A stretch of DNA of 64,000 nt. It comes from Perkinsus chesapeaki. Lineage: Eukaryota > Perkinsozoa > Perkinsida > Perkinsidae. The notes under the pieces were generated by a model that saw nothing but the letters and a program-made list of their open reading frames with translations, did no database searches and had not been told where the DNA came from. The DNA lies in the NCBI GenBank assembly GCA_013115145.1, contig JAAPAO010000071.1:1-64000 (forward strand), in the 5' to 3' direction. The position numbers and the translations under genes are program-made. Shown piece after piece: positions 59,980 to 64,000 of the stretch; within the stretch, counting starts at the first letter, position 1; the number at the start of each line of letters is the position of its first letter.

Positions 59980-61569
59980 TTAACAGTTCGTCGAACGAGA
60001 ATAAAAAGAGTGCTCAGTAATTCGAGACTCGCATCTCTCAGCCATACCATCTGTAACAGACCTCTGTGAAGCCCTAAGAATGTATGGCTTGCTTAGGTTC
60101 AACGTGTGCTGTCCAGAAAGTTGATTAGGAGAAGAGTCGTTGAATATGTTCAACGAGTAGATGTCAAAAGGTGAAAACTCTGCGCAATTCAGCGTTTTAT
60201 CCCCAAGTGCGCCACCAGCGCGGAGCATTTCACATGCCATGGCCGAGCAGACTCTAGCAGGGCCTCTGGTTGGCACTCCAAATCGTTTCTTATCATATAA
60301 CCATTCATCTCTCTCAGGAATCGTAGGAAGTGTTGCGGCCCCGCCAGGTAGGGTGGCATCGGCTATTTTTATGAGCTGACTCAGGTTCAGCTTTTCAGTA
60401 GTGTTCAGCCGATGGCGGAAACCTTGAAGAAAATATTGTTCCAGCTTACCCTTCGTAACTTTATATCGTTCCATGAACCCAAGAATAACTTCAAGTAGTT
60501 GCCATGTTAAGCATGTCTTGAAGCCGTCCATAGGCAAACAAGGGTAGTTATCTTCTCGTGTATCGACTCCGGCAAAAAAGAAACTCTCCCAACCGTAGTC
60601 AAAGCCTTCAAAGACATCGACAAACAGTTGCCATGCTTTATCGTTATCAAAGCTCTTGCGGTATCTTTCTCCCAGTGGCAAGTGAACCAAATTCTTGTAT
60701 CGACCAGAGTTCGCCGCAATGTAGTCTTTCAGTGGCAGTTTGCTTACTCCTGCTCGGTCACTCTCGACCACATACAGCTCGTCGGTTGTCGGATCTCTCA
60801 GGACAGTCGCAACGTGGTCGACCAGAGATCCGCCGAGCACAAGAATCGTACTTTCTAGGCCATGCTGCTGCGTCAGCAAAAACACGTCTCCAGGAGCGGC
60901 GTCGATTTCACCAAGAGAAACTGTAATTTCATTGTCTCGCTTGTCCATAACGATCTTCGCGAATCTTGCCAAAAAGCCCATAACATTGCTGCGGGATTTG
61001 AGGTACAATAAAGTGGTAGGTACTGCAGTAAGCGCGGTTGCAAGAGGAATTCTAAAATCGAAAACATGAACTTTTTCATCGAAAGGGATGCGGCCACCGG
61101 AAGGCCACACGAACTTCTTGACGCCTTTCATCAACATCGTCTTCGAAATGAACTCGTCAGCATTACCAAAGATAAGAGTCTCTTCACAAAACCACGAAAT
61201 AGGGTTGTAGCAACCAACACTGATTGTGAGTGCACTGCCGACCAAAGCTGAGCTAATTGATATCTCTTTAAAGCACCGGCCTTCGAAGGACTGTGTTAGA
61301 GTGTCGCCTCGTAATGTGGTGAGGTAACGTGGCATGAAGCTAAAGTACGTGTCGAACGATGTATCGTTTTCGGCATTGCCAAGTCTTCTGTTGGCGTCGT
61401 CCACAGCTATCACGCTATCCTCATGGAAGTCTATGGTGGCGAGGCCGTTGACGAAGTCCTCGAGAGCCTTTGCTAGTACGAGTTCACCAGGAGGAGCGGC
61501 AACTGAACATTCTGCCACTGTAGATAAGGCGAACGGTATGACCAAGCAATAAAGCGGATGGAAAATCAT
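59980..61569 (-). CDS. secreted permuted papain-like (NlpC/YiiX-type) protein
   Basis: Single exon, 529 aa from ATG 61569, which exposes a signal peptide (MIFHPLYCLVIPFALSTVAE); an ATG at 61626 would add 19 residues. Residues about 225-275 read APGDVFLL, then GGSLVDHVATVL (candidate catalytic His252) and YVVESDRAG. About 190 residues later come RVCSAMACEMLRAGG (candidate catalytic Cys441) and NCAEFSPFDIY. His before Cys, with GDV and an E-S word between, is the circularly permuted papain order of YaeF/YiiX amidases. FFFAGVDTREDNYPCLP is unusual and probably lineage-specific. The first 200 residues are unassigned. Hydrolase activity is inferred. Confidence 0.65.
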   Translation of the reverse strand: MIFHPLYCLVIPFALSTVAECSVAAPPGELVLAKALEDFVNGLATIDFHEDSVIAVDDANRRLGNAENDTSFDTYFSFMPRYLTTLRGDTLTQSFEGRCFKEISISSALVGSALTISVGCYNPISWFCEETLIFGNADEFISKTMLMKGVKKFVWPSGGRIPFDEKVHVFDFRIPLATALTAVPTTLLYLKSRSNVMGFLARFAKIVMDKRDNEITVSLGEIDAAPGDVFLLTQQHGLESTILVLGGSLVDHVATVLRDPTTDELYVVESDRAGVSKLPLKDYIAANSGRYKNLVHLPLGERYRKSFDNDKAWQLFVDVFEGFDYGWESFFFAGVDTREDNYPCLPMDGFKTCLTWQLLEVILGFMERYKVTKGKLEQYFLQGFRHRLNTTEKLNLSQLIKIADATLPGGAATLPTIPERDEWLYDKKRFGVPTRGPARVCSAMACEMLRAGGALGDKTLNCAEFSPFDIYSLNIFNDSSPNQLSGQHTLNLSKPYILRASQRSVTDGMAERCESRITEHSFYSRSTNC

Positions 61570-61967
61570 GCTCGGATGGAGAAATTGTGAAGGATTCCTT
61601 GAAGTTAGAGTGTGTGTAAAGCTCACACTGTCAAGCCTTTTGGCACTTCAGGAGACGCGGGGCGAGAAAGAACGTCACGTCACGGACCGTGACGCCGGCC
61701 GACGCGCTCGCCCAGAGGGACCAACACGATCCACGCGCCGTGTCATTCCCGAGTTAAGCATCATTACCAGTCGAGTATTGCCAGTATGATCGACGAAAAA
61801 GCCCTGAAACAGCCGCTTACAATCGCCTTGAATCCTTACACTTCGAAATAATGTTTCCCTTAGTGAGCGAATTGACGAATGGTACTGCTCCTTGCAAGGT
61901 CAACGCATTTTTCGGGTGAGATGGAAGAAACCACTGTAATTGAAACAGACATGGCGTCGTCAGCATA
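61570..61967. other. intergenic between two secreted-protein genes
   Basis: About 400 nt. Positions about 61655-61745 are G+C-rich (GACGCCGGCCGACGCG) and may hold the promoter of the papain-like gene. No coding pattern was seen. Confidence 0.5.
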
Positions 61968-64000
61968 TTATTCGAGCATATGTATCGTGTGTGGAGGCGA
62001 AGTGACCATTCCTATAGTATGGACCATTTCTGAGGGAGGAATTTCCTCCATCTCGACCATGCCACGACATTTCCAATACATAGTCATATTAAGAGGAGGC
62101 GATTCGCCTTCAATAGAAAACATAGCCGTGACTTCATAAAATCGGGAAGCCTTAAAATCAACAGGGACGACAGTGCTCAAATCCAGAGGCCGAGATGCGT
62201 TGTTTGTTGGTTTGTAGTTGACAACGGTCTGATCGTCCACAGCCAATGTGAGAGAAGCGCCTCCTTGCATAACCGGATTAAAGCGGCAGGCTAGCCTGTC
62301 CGAGGATACTTTAATCCAAGTGCGGAAGATAACAGCATCATACATTAATCCAGAGGTTGTGAAATACGGGTGGATAAACGTGCTTATAGGGTCACCTCGG
62401 AACTGAGGGTTATCGAACGCTTGGACCTCGAGCCCGGTCGTGTCGGGATGGGTGCAACTAAAACTAACTCCTCCGAGTGGCTGCTGTAACGCGCTGACCC
62501 ATTTACCGACTATACCGGCCGGATCAGGATCGTGAGAGCAGATGGCGACAGATTCACCACTAACCGGCGTGAACCCTTCTTGGCAGGTGAAGGTTGCCAC
62601 AGTTCCCAACGAGATTGTGTCGTTACTATACGTCACATTGACATTACTGGAAGCATTGATCGGCGCACACCAGTTCGCCGCGATGGCACAAGTCAGTGAG
62701 ATGGCCGACCAGCTATTCGCAGACGTGCACGTTGTAACACTTGCGCCTCCGATTTGGACGCTGCCAGGGAGGCAACCGAGAGTTGCTTGAGAACCCATTC
62801 GTAAGCCGTCGGTGATGGAGAGAACTCTGAGATTCTCAGGCGCCAGGCGCGGGCAAGACTGCTCATCGGCATCGCAGGTTATGTACTCGGACGGCGAACC
62901 GACAGGATTCCAGACAACCTGGTTTGTCATGGGGAGCCTAAAGACTCCGCCTGCCCCACAAACCATAGAAGGCCAACCATAGTAGCCTTTGGCACCAGTA
63001 TCACAGGATAGAGAAATGCTTTCTGAAAAGTTTGCCGGACGGTTCGGCGAGACTGAACCGCGAGTGAGTGTCGGTGAAGGGCAGTGTGCCTCCTTAGGGG
63101 AGCAGGTGAGGAAGGCGCTTACGACTACGTCCGAAAGCACGTCTCTCCAGAGCCGGTCCACACCGCACACTAAGGTTTGTGAATCGGCGCCACTATCGCC
63201 TTCGTAGCCCTCCTTGCATCTGGTAGTTATAGTGTCCTCTAGTGCACGACGGCCACCGACTATTATGTACACTCCGTTGAATTGAAGGGCAGGTTCCGCA
63301 CACCAGTTTTGCATTCGAACGCAAACCAGCGGTTGGTATGGCATCTCACTGCTATCATCAGCACGAACCCAGGAGCCTTGTTGGCCGCATCGAATGGCAG
63401 TATAACCATACAGCGGCTCATAGCCTGTATCACAACTCAGACTCAGCGTATCGCCGTAGGGATGGTATCCATCGGGAGATAAGTGAGACACCACAACACT
63501 CTGGGTATCAATGCCTAGGTTTGCATCACAATGGCGAGGACTAGGTTCGCAACTTAAAGGGATGGGTGAGGCGCCAGCTGTATTAAACCTGAGAGTAGGA
63601 ACATGGCCGTGCCACCGTACACCGGGAGAGCTCACCAACTTCCGCCTGACGTAGAATTGCCGCCGCAAATGATCTCGACGTCACCCGAATTGTACACGTA
63701 TCCCTGGTTGCAACCGAGGAAGGCTCTGCTGCCAAGCTGTCTTCCGCTAGTAGCATTGAGAACAGCGGCAATCGACGAGTTTACGGGTACAACAGGGCAC
63801 CAGTCTTCCACGGGACTGCATCGGGAAGGCGAACCATCACTTGCCGACAGCGCAGTGTCGGAGTCCAACCAAACGCCAATTGTGCCTAACGAGCTGGTGC
63901 CCTCCGCGGCCAGAGAGCACGCTTACCACTAGGACCATAGCCGCAGAACTTGCTGGATGTCTGACTGGCGGTTACGGCGGTATACCCGACTGCACAAGTG
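61968..64000 (-). CDS. secreted sushi (CCP) repeat protein with C-terminal PA14-like domain, 5' end outside window
   Basis: Exons in window: 64000-63927 (partial), 63885-63636, 63588-61968. Introns are 63886-63926 (41 nt) and 63589-63635 (47 nt), in phase. At least six CCP modules follow one another, each with four Cys, a Gly-Tyr or Gly-Phe and usually a Trp. Examples: LSLSCDTGYEPLYGYTAIRC, TRCKEGYEGDSGADSQTLVC, FTCQEGFTPVSGESVAIC. The last about 150 residues form a beta-rich domain (MYDAVIFRTWIKVSSDRL, GASLTLAVDDQTVV, DFKASRFYEVTAMFSIEG) with the order seen in PA14 domains. No membrane span follows. CCP modules bind proteins; in animals they regulate complement. The link to any host target is speculation. 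Confidence 0.85.

Overview
The window is nuclear DNA from a protist eukaryote. Almost every gene is cut by very short GT-AG introns, mostly 37-50 nt, and dozens of exons join in phase when they are removed. The gene set fits a flagellated alveolate, and I judge Perkinsus or a close relative most likely. The grounds are myristoylable calcium-dependent protein kinases (CDPKs), a RAP-domain mitochondrial protein, a RIIa-type radial-spoke-like protein and a secreted subtilisin of the kind known from Perkinsus. The species is inferred; no rRNA or spliced-leader gene was seen.

Left part (0.6-15.3 kb). Two tandem CDPK genes with identical nine-exon structures are followed by a minus-strand run: a HAD phosphatase-like protein, an O6-alkylguanine transferase-like protein and a RAP-domain protein. 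A plus-strand LSM14/Scd6 RNP protein comes next, then a minus-strand membrane/coiled-coil protein and an NSUN5-type rRNA methyltransferase.

Middle (17.1-41.1 kb). A 15-exon XPG/Rad2 nuclease (1048 aa, C-terminal PIP box) leads a plus-strand series: a small probable mitochondrial protein, a KKEE-repeat coiled-coil protein, an unrecognised protein, a RIIa/ropporin-like protein, an internally repeated helical protein, an OTU cysteine protease, a tandem CCCH zinc-finger protein and an FCP1-like CTD phosphatase. Minus-strand genes are an LPLAT acyltransferase and a Q-rich unknown protein. An aldehyde dehydrogenase is on plus. Themes are RNA handling, DNA repair and lipid or aldehyde metabolism.

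Right part (41.7-64 kb). This part is richer in unknown and lineage-specific genes: two minus-strand unknowns (one a complete eight-exon coiled-coil protein), a 13-exon type I membrane protein whose ectodomain resembles helical-backbone metal/siderophore receptors, and a possible SRP54 M-domain-like protein. From 53 kb to the right edge there is a run of predicted secreted products, all on minus: a subtilisin without an I9 prodomain, two paralogous small cysteine-rich peptides inside a duplicated segment, a permuted papain-like protein and a sushi-repeat (CCP) protein that runs off the window. This secreted cluster and the membrane receptor are the most novel content.

Exon positions were worked out by hand from splice consensus, reading-frame phase and family conservation. 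Where the phases of a whole gene close to a multiple of three I treat the model as strong; where they do not, I say so.
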